Source of the DNA: Hyphomicrobiaceae bacterium
GTDB lineage: Bacteria; Pseudomonadota; Alphaproteobacteria; Rhizobiales; Hyphomicrobiaceae
DNA length: 33,999 nucleotides
Reading direction: 5' to 3'
Assembly: GCA_002919265.1 (NCBI GenBank)
Contig: PKEY01000023.1
Span: 1 to 33,999 of the forward strand
Shown here one piece after another: positions 17,314-26,102 of the stretch. The notes under the pieces were generated by a model. The model made no database searches, was not told the origin of the DNA, and saw nothing but the letters and a program-made list of their open reading frames with translations. The first letter of the stretch is position 1, and each line of letters starts with the position of its first letter. The translations under genes were made by a program, and so were the position numbers.

Positions 17314-18351
17314 TCAACGGGCGATCTGCGGTACTCCAAGAGCGACAGGATCGAGAGGCCAGCTCGGCGCTTCGGTGCGTTCGCCAGCTCTCAGCTTGGC
17401 AGATCTTGCTCGTGGGTTAGCCGCAGTCTCATTCTGATCAGGTGTAACAGGCCGCTGGTTAACAATTCGGAAACTTTCGGTTCGTTGCTGGGCGGCCTGC
17501 GGCAGGTGACGCGAGAAACCGCCAGTTTTCCCGGCCCTTTCGGCTAAAAAGCGCTTAACGATCCGGTCTTCCAGTGAATGAAAGGTTACGATGACAAGCC
17601 GGCCGCCAGGCTTCAAAAGTCGCTCGGCCGCCGCCAGCCCCGCGGCGACTTCGTCCAGCTCTCCGTTTACGGCAATTCGCAAGGCCTGGAACGTGCGGGT
17701 GGCCGGATGACGGCCTTCGATCTTCCGGGAGCCGAGCACCTGACAAACGATTTCCGCCAGCTCGAAAGTGCGTGTGATCCGCTTCTGTTTCCGGGCACGG
17801 ACAATGGCGCGGGCGATGGTCCGGGATTTCCGCTCCTCCCCAAAATGGAAGAGGATGTTCGCCAGCTCTTCCTCGCTGAGCGTGTTCACCAAATCGGCGG
17901 CCGTCGGACCCTCGAGCGACATGCGCATGTCGAGCGGGCCGTCATTCTGAAAGGAGAAGCCGCGCTCGGGCTGGTCGAGCTGCATAGATGAGACGCCCAA
18001 GTCGAACACGACGCCGTCAACGTGGTCGAAGCCTTCTTCGACGGCGATGTTTTCGAGCTCGCTGAACCGACCGCGACGAAGGACCAGCCTGTCAGCATAG
18101 GCTGCGACGAGCTCGGCGCCGTCCGCTATGGCCGTCGGATCGCGGTCGATGGCCAAGACACGACAATTTGCGGCGTTCAGAATTGCGCGGGTGTATCCGC
18201 CGGCTCCAAAAGTGCCGTCAATGTACGCGCCGCCGTCCTTCGGCTGAAGGTGCTCCAGAACGGATGAAAGCAGCACGGGAGTGTGGCGGCTGCCCTGCGT
18301 GGCCTCTCCGCCGGCGGATCTCAGTCCCCCCTGAGTTCCGCGCGCCGCCAT
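17314..18351 (-). CDS. rsmH: 16S rRNA m4C1402 methyltransferase
   Basis: RsmH (MraW) uses S-adenosylmethionine to methylate N4 of C1402 in the decoding centre of 16S rRNA. The 345-residue protein has [13 protein letters not shown] at about residues 23-35, the SAM motif [16 protein letters not shown] (about 43-58), DRDPTAI, and [19 protein letters not shown]. It also has the [19 protein letters not shown] motif near the C-terminus. GGGAG lies just before the ATG. It follows mraZ by 26 bases, the standard start of a dcw cluster. About 20 polar residues precede the conserved core. Confidence 0.97.
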   Translation of the reverse strand: MAARGTQGGLRSAGGEATQGSRHTPVLLSSVLEHLQPKDGGAYIDGTFGAGGYTRAILNAANCRVLAIDRDPTAIADGAELVAAYADRLVLRRGRFSELENIAVEEGFDHVDGVVFDLGVSSMQLDQPERGFSFQNDGPLDMRMSLEGPTAADLVNTLSEEELANILFHFGEERKSRTIARAIVRARKQKRITRTFELAEIVCQVLGSRKIEGRHPATRTFQALRIAVNGELDEVAAGLAAAERLLKPGGRLVIVTFHSLEDRIVKRFLAERAGKTGGFSRHLPQAAQQRTESFRIVNQRPVTPDQNETAANPRARSAKLRAGERTEAPSWPLDPVALGVPQIAR

Positions 18352-18377
18352 TGCTCCCGTGCTCCTGTGCCGCCGCC

Positions 18378-18854
18378 TTATATTCCCCCGTCATTATTGC
18401 GACGGCTCCCCGCTGCGAAAAGTTTCCGGTGCTCATGCACCTTGTCGCGGGCCCGCTGCCGACGCTCCGCGAAGCGTGACGGTTCCCACATCTGAAATTT
18501 GTCACCCAGGCCGACAAAAGTGACCTGATTGGTAATGCCGGCATGGGCGCGAAGCGACTCAGGAAGGACGATGCGTCCATCCTGGTCGATGGTGAGGATC
18601 TGCACGTCGCCGTAGAGCGCGACAGAGAGCTCGTCCCGCTCGTCCGAATAATCCGGGAGATGCGCGAGTAGATTATCGATCTTCTTCGCAAGTCTCTCGC
18701 CGCCAGCATCGAGCGCCGGAGAATCGAGCGAGGGATAGCAATAGATTCCTCCAGCATAGCCGTCGCGTTCGAGCACGGCGCGGAAGGATGCGGGTACGGA
18801 AACGCGTCCTTTGGCGTCGATCTTGTTCGTGAATGTCGAGACAAAGCGATCCAT
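18378..18854 (-). CDS. mraZ: Transcriptional regulator MraZ
   Basis: MraZ is an AbrB-fold DNA-binding protein that, in Escherichia coli, represses its own dcw promoter. The 158-residue product has two SpoVT-AbrB-like halves, marked by [17 protein letters not shown] (about residues 9-25) and [16 protein letters not shown] (about 88-103). The family DxxGR signature appears in both. It is the first gene of the cluster. About 185-230 bases upstream lie five evenly spaced YGGRN boxes that fit its expected binding pattern, so autoregulation is likely. Confidence 0.96.
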   Translation of the reverse strand: MDRFVSTFTNKIDAKGRVSVPASFRAVLERDGYAGGIYCYPSLDSPALDAGGERLAKKIDNLLAHLPDYSDERDELSVALYGDVQILTIDQDGRIVLPESLRAHAGITNQVTFVGLGDKFQMWEPSRFAERRQRARDKVHEHRKLFAAGSRRNNDGGI

Positions 18855-19038
18855 TCCCCGGTCTGAACCTCACCTGACGCACGTACTCGACGCCAGCACT
18901 TCTCCTCTCCAGACGCCGTGCGCTCAACTCCCGGTAGAGGTCGGGACTCGTCCGCCGGACTGGGACGTGGCGGTCGCTCGGGGCCTCGGGCCCTCAACGA
19001 GGCCGGCGCCACAGCCACAGTCCCGCGCCCGGTGCGGA

Positions 19039-19083
19039 CGGGCATTTATGGGATCGCATGGAATCTTATGGGCGTCAACGGGA
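19039..19083 (+). promoter_or_regulatory. Array of five MraZ-type operator boxes
   Basis: Five pentamers recur at an exact 10-base period: CGGGC (19039), TGGGA (19049), TGGAA (19059), TGGGC (19069) and CGGGA (19079), each followed by five variable bases. Known MraZ operators are TGGGN direct repeats with five-base spacers. The array reads on the strand opposite to mraZ. MraZ binding is inferred from this match and from the adjacent mraZ gene. Confidence 0.65.
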
Positions 19084-19089
19084 TGTTAA
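19074..19089 (-). promoter_or_regulatory. CtrA-like binding site at the dcw promoter
   Basis: Read on the minus strand this is TTAA, seven bases, then TTGAC, one mismatch from the CtrA consensus TTAA-N7-TTAAC. It overlaps the last MraZ-type box and a candidate -35 element, so CtrA could compete with MraZ or RNA polymerase. With one mismatch it may be chance. Confidence 0.35.
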
Positions 19090-19333
19090 CGACTTCTTTG
19101 GAGCAAAGCGGGCTTCTCGTGGATTGTGGCAAGAACGCCACAATTGCGGCGACCAGTCGGCGCGCCTGTGAGGAATCGGCTTGCGTTTCGCGGCGGACTT
19201 GTTCCGCGCGGGATGCGGACGGCTGAAGGAGGGATGGGCGAGCGCGGTCTAGCACTTCCGGGGATCACTCGGGCGGAAGCGCAGCGAACGGCTTTAGTTC
19301 ATTGGGTGGGAGCGAAGGCGTCCGCAATTTGCA

Positions 19334-19355
19334 GCGTTCGCGATGTCGCGAACGC
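19334..19355. repeat. Perfect palindrome downstream of pcaG
   Basis: GCGTTCGCGA (19334-19343) and TCGCGAACGC (19346-19355) are perfect inverted repeats around a two-base centre. The element lies 36 bases beyond the pcaG stop. Without a T-run it is not a typical terminator; a dimeric-regulator site or an extragenic palindrome is possible. I do not recognise a family. Confidence 0.5.
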
Positions 19356-19391
19356 ATTTGTCAAAAAGCGGAGGCGGTCGAGTCGAAAGAA

Positions 19392-19982
19392 TCAGACGTC
19401 GAAGAACACCGTCTCCCGATCGCCCTGCATATGGATGTCGAAACGGTAGACAATCCCGCTGGGTGTGACCTCACGCTGGGCGATCAAGGTCGATCGGCGC
19501 TCCGGCGGAACCAGGGCCAAAACAGGGTCACGAGCGTTGGCCTCCTCCTCGTCGGCGAAGTAAATGCGCGTGTTGACGTGCATGAGCAGGCCGCGCGCGA
19601 AGACGGTGACGTTGATATGCGGCGCCTGCCGCCCGTCGACAGAGCCCGGCTTTACCGTGTGAAAAATGAAGCGCCGCTCAGGATCAACGCCGGTGCCAAC
19701 GCGGCCAAATCCCTTGAAGCCGGTGTTGGAGCCACGCGGATCGTGAGGGTGCGCGTAGCGGCCCTGTCCATCCGCCTGCCAGATCTCGACCATGGCGTCG
19801 TCGATGGGCTCGCCGGCACCATCGAGCACGCGTCCTTCGATGCGGATGCGCTCGCCGTCGGTTTCGCCTGTAACGAGATCGCCGCCGGAAATGCCGGTGA
19901 AGGGGTAGCCGTACTGCTCCGGCGTCAGCCCATAGGCGAAGAAGGGGCCTACGGTCTGAGACGGTGTCTGCTTCAGCGCCAT
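19392..19982 (-). CDS. pcaG: Protocatechuate 3,4-dioxygenase alpha subunit
   Basis: With PcaH this forms the intradiol dioxygenase that opens the ring of protocatechuate to 3-carboxy-cis,cis-muconate, an entry to the beta-ketoadipate pathway. The 196-residue length is usual. TPSQTVGPFFAYGL at residues 6-19 is the alpha-subunit N-terminal signature. The dioxygenase core includes VEIWQADGQGRYAHP, FHTVKPG and APHINVTVFARGLL. As in other alpha subunits, the iron-binding set is incomplete; the beta subunit carries the metal. It starts four bases after pcaH. No other pca gene is in the window. Confidence 0.95.
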   Translation of the reverse strand: MALKQTPSQTVGPFFAYGLTPEQYGYPFTGISGGDLVTGETDGERIRIEGRVLDGAGEPIDDAMVEIWQADGQGRYAHPHDPRGSNTGFKGFGRVGTGVDPERRFIFHTVKPGSVDGRQAPHINVTVFARGLLMHVNTRIYFADEEEANARDPVLALVPPERRSTLIAQREVTPSGIVYRFDIHMQGDRETVFFDV

Positions 19983-19986
19983 CGCC

Positions 19987-20688
19987 TTATTCCTCCATCG
20001 GCGTTTGATGGCGCCCGCGCAGTACGATGTCGAACTCGTAGCCGAGCGCGAAACCAGGCTGCGTCACATCAAGGGAGAAGCGGGAAACCAGCCGCTCACG
20101 CGCGCCTGCGGGCACGCTTTGATAAATGGGATCGTAGTCGAGCAGGGGATCGCCCGGAAAATACATCTGCGTCACGAGCCGAGTGAGAAAGCTCGGTCCG
20201 AACAGCGAGAAATGAATGTGGTTAGGCCGCCAAGCGTTGTGATGGTTGCCCCACGGATAAGCACCCGGCTTGATCGTGTAAAACATGTAGCGACCTTCCG
20301 CATCTGTCACACAGCGGCCGCCGCCGAAGAAGTTTGGATCAATGGGCGCGTCATGTTGGTCGGCCTTGTGGATGTAGCGGCCGGCGGCATTCGCCTGCCA
20401 GATCTCGATCAGCGTATTGGGCACTGGCCGGCCATCTTCGTCGAGCACGCGCCCCGTCACGATGATCCGTTCACCCAGCGGCTCGCCATCGCGACGGGCA
20501 TTGCGGGTCAAGTCATTGTCGAGTGGGCCCACGCTCTCGTGGCCGTAGACCGGACCAGTCAGTTCGGAGAGCGACTGCGGAATCGGAATGAGCGGCTTTG
20601 TAGGTCCTCGGAGCGCTGTCGATTTGTAGCCTGAATCAATAAAGTGAGGCTGGCTTGCCCAATCCCGTGGCTTGTAGGTGATCGACAC
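19987..20688 (-). CDS. pcaH: Protocatechuate 3,4-dioxygenase beta subunit
   Basis: This is the Fe(III)-binding catalytic subunit. The 233-residue protein has all four iron ligands at the spacing known from Pseudomonas (Tyr408, Tyr447, His460, His462): here Tyr105 in GRYIH, Tyr144 in GAYPW, and His157 and His159 in PNHIHF. DPNFFGGGRC and TQMYFPGDPL are further family motifs. The GTG start at 20688 has GGGAGGAAACC directly before it. A 14-base palindrome at 20698-20711 overlaps this ribosome-binding area and could be an operator. It is transcribed with pcaG and sits 83 bases after the exporter gene. Confidence 0.96.
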   Translation of the reverse strand: MSITYKPRDWASQPHFIDSGYKSTALRGPTKPLIPIPQSLSELTGPVYGHESVGPLDNDLTRNARRDGEPLGERIIVTGRVLDEDGRPVPNTLIEIWQANAAGRYIHKADQHDAPIDPNFFGGGRCVTDAEGRYMFYTIKPGAYPWGNHHNAWRPNHIHFSLFGPSFLTRLVTQMYFPGDPLLDYDPIYQSVPAGARERLVSRFSLDVTQPGFALGYEFDIVLRGRHQTPMEE

Positions 20689-20697
20689 GGTTTCCTC

Positions 20698-20711
20698 CCA
20701 TCAATTGATGG
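20698..20711. promoter_or_regulatory. Palindrome before pcaH
   Basis: CCATCAATTGATGG is a perfect 14-base palindrome ending ten bases upstream of the pcaH GTG, next to its Shine-Dalgarno sequence. It may be a repressor operator or a short mRNA hairpin. No pca regulator gene is in the window to test this by context. Confidence 0.4.
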
Positions 20712-20771
20712 CTGCTCGGCGTGGGCGCCTGCAGGCTTCCTTTATCAGTTTAGCAGGGAAAGCCGCGCGTT

Positions 20772-21413
20772 TCAGCGGTTCTGCGTCGCGAGGATATGGA
20801 TGGCAAAGTAGCCGAACACGCCAGCGAAGGTCCAATCGATGGCCCGCATCACACGTTGCCGTCCCTTTAGGAAATTGATGAGGCGCTCGGCCCCCAGAAT
20901 CATGATGATCGCGAACGGGATGGAGAAGATCACGTAGTAGAGGCCAAGAAACACGAGCTTGGCGGCTGCATCCGGATCCCCTGCGCGCACGAACTGGGGC
21001 AGGAACGTCACGAAGAACAGAACAACCTTGGGGTTCGTCAGGTTGACGCCGGCACCGAGCAACAGGGTTCGAAGAAAGGGCTCACCGCCTGTATTCTGGG
21101 CTTTCACGTTCAGGGCTGATCCCGAGCGAATGGCGTCGATCGCCAGCCAGAGCAGGTAGAGCGCACCGACGACCTTCACGATCGTGAAAGCCGTGGTCGA
21201 TGCTGCAAGCAGTGCGGACAATCCGATCGCGGCAAGCAGCGTGTGGACCATGCAGCCCAGGCTGGCCCCCAGCATGGACGCAATCCCGGCCCGGCGGCCT
21301 CCGGAGACCGTTTTCGCCAGGAACAGGCTCATGTCCGGCCCGGGCGTGATGAACAGCACCGCACAGGCGACTGTGTAGGCCAGAAGCGCAGGGGTATCGG
21401 GCAGAAAATTCAT
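20772..21413 (-). CDS. LysE/RhtB family exporter
   Basis: The 213-residue inner-membrane protein has about six hydrophobic segments and the family N-terminal signature FITPGPDMSLFLAKTVSGGRRAGIASMLGASLG (about residues 22-54), with a later NLTNPKVVLFFVTFLPQFV motif (about 124-142). LysE/RhtB proteins export amino acids or related small molecules by proton exchange. The substrate cannot be read from sequence. It lies in line with pcaHG after 83 bases and may or may not share a transcript. The divergent histidine kinase gene starts 160 bases away. Confidence 0.92.
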   Translation of the reverse strand: MNFLPDTPALLAYTVACAVLFITPGPDMSLFLAKTVSGGRRAGIASMLGASLGCMVHTLLAAIGLSALLAASTTAFTIVKVVGALYLLWLAIDAIRSGSALNVKAQNTGGEPFLRTLLLGAGVNLTNPKVVLFFVTFLPQFVRAGDPDAAAKLVFLGLYYVIFSIPFAIIMILGAERLINFLKGRQRVMRAIDWTFAGVFGYFAIHILATQNR

Positions 21414-21573
21414 TGAGGCGCTTGATGGTTAGGGCGCTGGCGCCCGGCACTCGTTGGCCCGGCTGCCATCGAGATGAGCAATTAAACCGCTGCTTCCTGG
21501 CCCGCAATTAACTTCCGTTTATCGAATGGCTCCTAACGTGCGCAAAGACACGACCAGCCGTTCATGAGTAGTC

Positions 21574-22452
<879 letters not shown>

Positions 22453-22479
22453 AAAGACCGGCTTGGGTAGGGGGAGACC

Positions 22480-24456
22480 ATGCAGTTGAGTTATGCCTCG
22501 TCGGATCGCGAGCTTTGGGCGCGGGACGCTTCCATCGGAAGGATCGTATCCGTCAACGGATCGAAAGCCGTCGTCCTTCTGGATTCGGCTCCGAATGGTG
22601 CCCAGCGTAGGCCCGAGCATCGGCCCGAGATGGGAACTCTGCTCGTGGTCGAGCAGGCAAACACCTCAGTTCTGGCGATTGTCTCTGCTCTTTGCGTGCC
22701 GGTACCGGCCCAGCGGGAGGGGGATAACGAGTTATGGATTGCAGAGCTTGGGCTGGTCGGTGAGCTTTGGAAGGATGCGTCCGGAAATCCGATATCCTTC
22801 AATCGCGGCGTGACGATTTATCCGGCGTTGGGCGACCGCGTGCGCGTTGCCTCGCGCGCCGAGCTGGAAATGGCGTTTTGCGGAAATCCGGCGACAAGCG
22901 TGCGGGTTGGCTCGTTACGTCAGGACCCCAACATCGCGGCGATGGTGAAGGTCGACGACTTGCTCGGCAAGCACTTCGCGATCCTGGGCACGACGGGCAC
23001 AGGTAAATCTTGCACAACGGCGCTGATTTTGCGCGCGATCCTCGAGAAAAACCCTGCCGCCCACATCGTCCTGCTTGATCCCCACAGCGAGTACGCGACC
23101 GCGTTCGGCGAATGGGCGGAAGTCCTCTCTCCTCGGAACATGCAGCTTCCGTTCTGGCTGCTGACGTTCGAGGAAATTCTTGAAGTGCTCATCGGTGATA
23201 CGGAAGGCCGCAAAGCCGAGGTCGAGATTCTGCAGGAGCTTATTCCGATCGCCAAAGCCCGGTACGCCATGGGCCGCGCCAAGGAGGTCCAGGCAATGCG
23301 GCGCGGCGTGCTGGATCCAGGCCGGTTTACCGTCGACACACCTGTCCCGTACCGCATCTCGGACCTGATCGCGCTCATCGACGAGCGCATGGGCAGGTTG
23401 GAAAACAAGCGCGATTTGCACCCGTATCGTCAGATCAAGACGCGCCTCGATACGATCAGCCAGGATGCGCGCTACGCCTTCATGTTCGGCTCGCTGACCG
23501 TCTATGACGGCATGGCGCAAATCCTCGGGCAGATTTTCCGTGTCCCGGTCAACAACAAGCCCATCACGATCCTCGAGTTGACCGGCGTACCATCAGAGGT
23601 GGTCAACGTTGTCGTCTCGGTCCTCTGCCGGATGACGTTCGACTTTGCCCTGTGGAGCGAAGGGCAGGTGCCGGTGACGCTGGTCTGCGAGGAAGCGCAC
23701 CGTTACGTCCCGGCTAATCCGAATGTCGGCTTTGAGCCGTGCCGGCGGGCTATCGCGCGCATTGCCAAGGAAGGCCGCAAATATGGTGCTTCTCTCTGCA
23801 TCGTTACGCAGCGGCCGGCAGAGATCGATCCCACGATCCTGTCCCAGTGCAACACGGTGTTCGCGCTGCGCATGTCGAATGATCGTGACCAGCAGATCGT
23901 GCAGTCCGCTGTGTCCGATACCGGCTCCGGACTGCTTGAGTTCCTGCCGGCGCTTGGTCAGCGCGAGGCTATCGCTTTCGGTGACGGCGTGAGCCTGCCA
24001 GTGCGCATCATTTTCGACGAATTGCCCCGCTCCGCGTTGCCGCGAAGCTCGACGGCACGGTTCACGGAGAAATGGCAAAAGTCCGTGGGCGACGAAGGCT
24101 TCCTCGAGCAAATTGTGGAACGCTGGAGATCGTGTGGCGCCAGCATGCTGGACGTGAACAATGAGCACGCTCCAACGGCGGCATCGCCGGCATCCGACGC
24201 GATCGCAGCGCAGTCTGCGGATATTGGGGGTTTAAGATCTCGCGAAATTCAGGATCCTCCATTGACAGCCCACAGCGGCCTGAACTCCCAACCTTTTGCG
24301 CAAGTCGCAACGAACGGCCTACGTCGCGAAGGAACAGCAGGTGCGTTGCGCACTGGGCTCCGGTCGCCGTCGTCAACATCCGACCCCACGCAGCAGGCCG
24401 CTGAAGCTTTGCGTGCCCTGCGCGAGCGCCTCATGCGCTCCAATTCCACACGTTAA
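22480..24456 (+). CDS. HerA-like (DUF87) ATPase with an N-terminal HAS barrel
   Basis: The 658-residue protein has a beta-rich N-terminal region (about 1-145) like the HAS barrel of HerA and a FtsK/HerA-type RecA core. Walker A is GTTGTGKS (170-177), Walker B LVCEEAHRY (401-409), and an arginine-bearing TQRPAEID (443-450) follows. The last 110 residues are low-complexity and polar, ending in a short basic helix. Archaeal HerA pumps DNA for end resection with the nuclease NurA, and bacterial homologues pair with nucleases in phage defence. No nuclease gene is adjacent here; the neighbours are a histidine kinase and a mannose enzyme. AGGGGGAG before the ATG is a strong ribosome-binding site. 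Function is unknown; a DNA-translocation role is inferred. Confidence 0.9.
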   Translation: MQLSYASSDRELWARDASIGRIVSVNGSKAVVLLDSAPNGAQRRPEHRPEMGTLLVVEQANTSVLAIVSALCVPVPAQREGDNELWIAELGLVGELWKDASGNPISFNRGVTIYPALGDRVRVASRAELEMAFCGNPATSVRVGSLRQDPNIAAMVKVDDLLGKHFAILGTTGTGKSCTTALILRAILEKNPAAHIVLLDPHSEYATAFGEWAEVLSPRNMQLPFWLLTFEEILEVLIGDTEGRKAEVEILQELIPIAKARYAMGRAKEVQAMRRGVLDPGRFTVDTPVPYRISDLIALIDERMGRLENKRDLHPYRQIKTRLDTISQDARYAFMFGSLTVYDGMAQILGQIFRVPVNNKPITILELTGVPSEVVNVVVSVLCRMTFDFALWSEGQVPVTLVCEEAHRYVPANPNVGFEPCRRAIARIAKEGRKYGASLCIVTQRPAEIDPTILSQCNTVFALRMSNDRDQQIVQSAVSDTGSGLLEFLPALGQREAIAFGDGVSLPVRIIFDELPRSALPRSSTARFTEKWQKSVGDEGFLEQIVERWRSCGASMLDVNNEHAPTAASPASDAIAAQSADIGGLRSREIQDPPLTAHSGLNSQPFAQVATNGLRREGTAGALRTGLRSPSSTSDPTQQAAEALRALRERLMRSNSTR

Positions 24457-24467
24457 CGCTTTATTAA
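24452..24467 (-). promoter_or_regulatory. Perfect CtrA-type binding site
   Basis: On the minus strand this reads TTAA, seven bases, TTAAC, an exact match to the CtrA consensus; on the plus strand it is TTAA-N7-TTAA. It overlaps the stop codon of the HerA-like gene and lies about 170 bases upstream of the manC start, where a promoter for that gene would be expected. Control of manC by CtrA is inferred. Confidence 0.45.
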
Positions 24468-24635
24468 GAACGGGTAGGGTTGCCGCAAGGTCCACAGTCG
24501 ACAAGTGCGGCAAGCCTGAGCCGCGCTCTCGTTGAGTTGCCACGTTCGTTCGGGCAGAACGAGGTGGCATCTTCAGCGTTCGTCACTATGACCTCTGCGC
24601 GTCAGGCGGGATCCGAAACGGATCGGGAAACAACC

Positions 24636-26081
24636 ATGAGCGGCCTTTACCCAGTAATTCTTTCCGGTGGCTCCGGGACCCGTCTGTGGCCCCTGTCGCG
24701 GGCCATGTATCCGAAGCAATTCATTCGATTTAACGGTCGCAAAACAAGCCTTCTGGGCGCGACTTTGCAGAGGCTGAAGGCGGATGCCGGTTTTCAGCCA
24801 GCAACAATCATCTGCAACGCGGACCACAGATTTCTCATTAAGGAAAATCTTGAGGCCAGCGGTACGGCTGCGCGGGCAATTATTTTGGAGCCGGTAGCCC
24901 GAAACACGGCTGCTGCCATTGCCGTCTCTGCACTGAGCGTCTTCCGCGAGGATCCTTCCAGCATCATCGTCGCCATGCCCTCCGACCACGTCATTGCCGA
25001 CGAGGCCGGTTTTCTCGCAGCTGTGCAGGTTGCGAGACAGGTCGCTTTGACAGGGCGCCTCGTGCTTTTCGGTATAAAACCGGAAACACCGCATACGGGC
25101 TATGGCTATATTCGGCGCGGCAAAGCTATCGAGGGGTTCGAGCGGGACGCATTTCTCGTCGAGGCGTTCACGGAAAAGCCGAGCGCATCCACGGCACAGG
25201 AATACATCAATAGCGGCCATTATTTCTGGAACAGCGGAATTTTCGTTCTCAACACGCGGACATTCCTCAGTGAGTTGGAGCGGCTGGCGCCTGAAATCCT
25301 TGAATTCGCTCAGCTCGCATTGGACAATGCCGTCGAGGACATTGGCTTCTTGCGCCTCGATCGCGAAGCCTTTGTAAAATGCCCCAATATTTCCGTTGAC
25401 TACGCAGTGATGGAAAAAACGGCCCGTGCCGCGATGGTTCCGATTGACATCGGATGGAATGATGTCGGGTCGTGGTCATCGCTGTGGGAAATTGCCCCGC
25501 GCGATGAGAAAGGCAATTACGTCAGCAACGGCGATGTTTTGTTCGAGGATACCGAAAATTGTTATGTGCACAGTGAAAAATCGCTGGTTTCTGCGATAGG
25601 GGTAAAAAATCTGGTTATCGTCGACACGCCTGATGCGCTACTCGTTGCCGACAAGGATCGCGCGCAAGACGTTTCCAAGATCGTCTCACGACTGAAGCAA
25701 ACGAACCGGCGAGAGCAGGAACAGCATCTGCGGAACTATCGCCCGTGGGGTTATTTCGAAACGCTTTCACTGGGGCCGCGCTTCCAGGTGAAGCTCCTTC
25801 ACGTAAAGCCGGGCGGCAAGCTTTCGATGCAAATGCACCATCACCGTTCGGAGCATTGGGTGGTGGTTCAGGGCACGGCCAAGGTGACTATTGGGGACAG
25901 TGAACAGCTCGTTCAGGAGAACGAGAGTGTCTACATCACTGCCACGCAATGGCACCGATTGGAAAATCCTGGAAAGGTGCCGCTGGAAATCATCGAGGTT
26001 CAGATCGGCACGTATCTCGGGGAGGACGATATCATTCGCGCGGATGATGTTTATCATCGCGCGCCGGAAGAGACGCGTTGA
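24636..26081 (+). CDS. manC: Mannose-1-P guanylyltransferase / mannose-6-P isomerase
   Basis: This two-domain cytosolic enzyme makes GDP-mannose for exopolysaccharide, capsule or LPS sugars. The 481-residue product has the nucleotidyltransferase signature ILSGGSGTRLWPLSR (about residues 8-22), PSDHVI, FTEKPS, and NSGIFVLNTRTFL. A C-terminal cupin (type II isomerase) starts at RPWGYFETL and has the metal-site motif QMHHHRSEHWVV (about 399-410) and EVQIGTYLGEDDI. The same family is also called AlgA, CpsB or XanB. ATG 24636 has GGGAAA upstream and begins the conserved fold; the frame upstream is open but non-conserved. A CtrA-type box lies before it. It converges with the CNNM/CBS gene, leaving 21 bases. 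Confidence 0.95.
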   Translation: MSGLYPVILSGGSGTRLWPLSRAMYPKQFIRFNGRKTSLLGATLQRLKADAGFQPATIICNADHRFLIKENLEASGTAARAIILEPVARNTAAAIAVSALSVFREDPSSIIVAMPSDHVIADEAGFLAAVQVARQVALTGRLVLFGIKPETPHTGYGYIRRGKAIEGFERDAFLVEAFTEKPSASTAQEYINSGHYFWNSGIFVLNTRTFLSELERLAPEILEFAQLALDNAVEDIGFLRLDREAFVKCPNISVDYAVMEKTARAAMVPIDIGWNDVGSWSSLWEIAPRDEKGNYVSNGDVLFEDTENCYVHSEKSLVSAIGVKNLVIVDTPDALLVADKDRAQDVSKIVSRLKQTNRREQEQHLRNYRPWGYFETLSLGPRFQVKLLHVKPGGKLSMQMHHHRSEHWVVVQGTAKVTIGDSEQLVQENESVYITATQWHRLENPGKVPLEIIEVQIGTYLGEDDIIRADDVYHRAPEETR

Positions 26082-26102
26082 CCTGCGTTTCGGTGCAGCA
26101 GA

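Larger units (their letters stand above)
18855..19391. other. Gene-free leader and promoter region of the dcw cluster
   Basis: No convincing gene lies between mraZ and pcaG. The stretch holds an array of MraZ-type boxes (19039-19083), a CtrA-like site overlapping it (19074-19089), and a perfect palindrome near the pcaG end (19334-19355). GGCCTCG (18982-18988) and CGAGGCC (18998-19004) can form a seven-pair stem in the presumed mraZ leader. GAATC at 19061-19065 is a GANTC site. I could not assign one convincing -10 element. TTGACG on the minus strand (19078-19073) is a candidate -35. If transcription starts near the boxes, the mraZ mRNA has an untranslated leader of well over 100 bases. Confidence 0.55.

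Noticed and set aside
21508..21522. TTAA-N7-TTAT upstream of the histidine kinase as a CtrA site
   Set aside because: One mismatch in the second half-site and no other support; left out of the features as likely chance.
22480..24456. HerA-like gene as part of a known phage-defence operon
   Set aside because: No NurA, SIR2, DUF4297 or other nuclease or effector gene is adjacent, and the surroundings are housekeeping genes without mobile-element marks.
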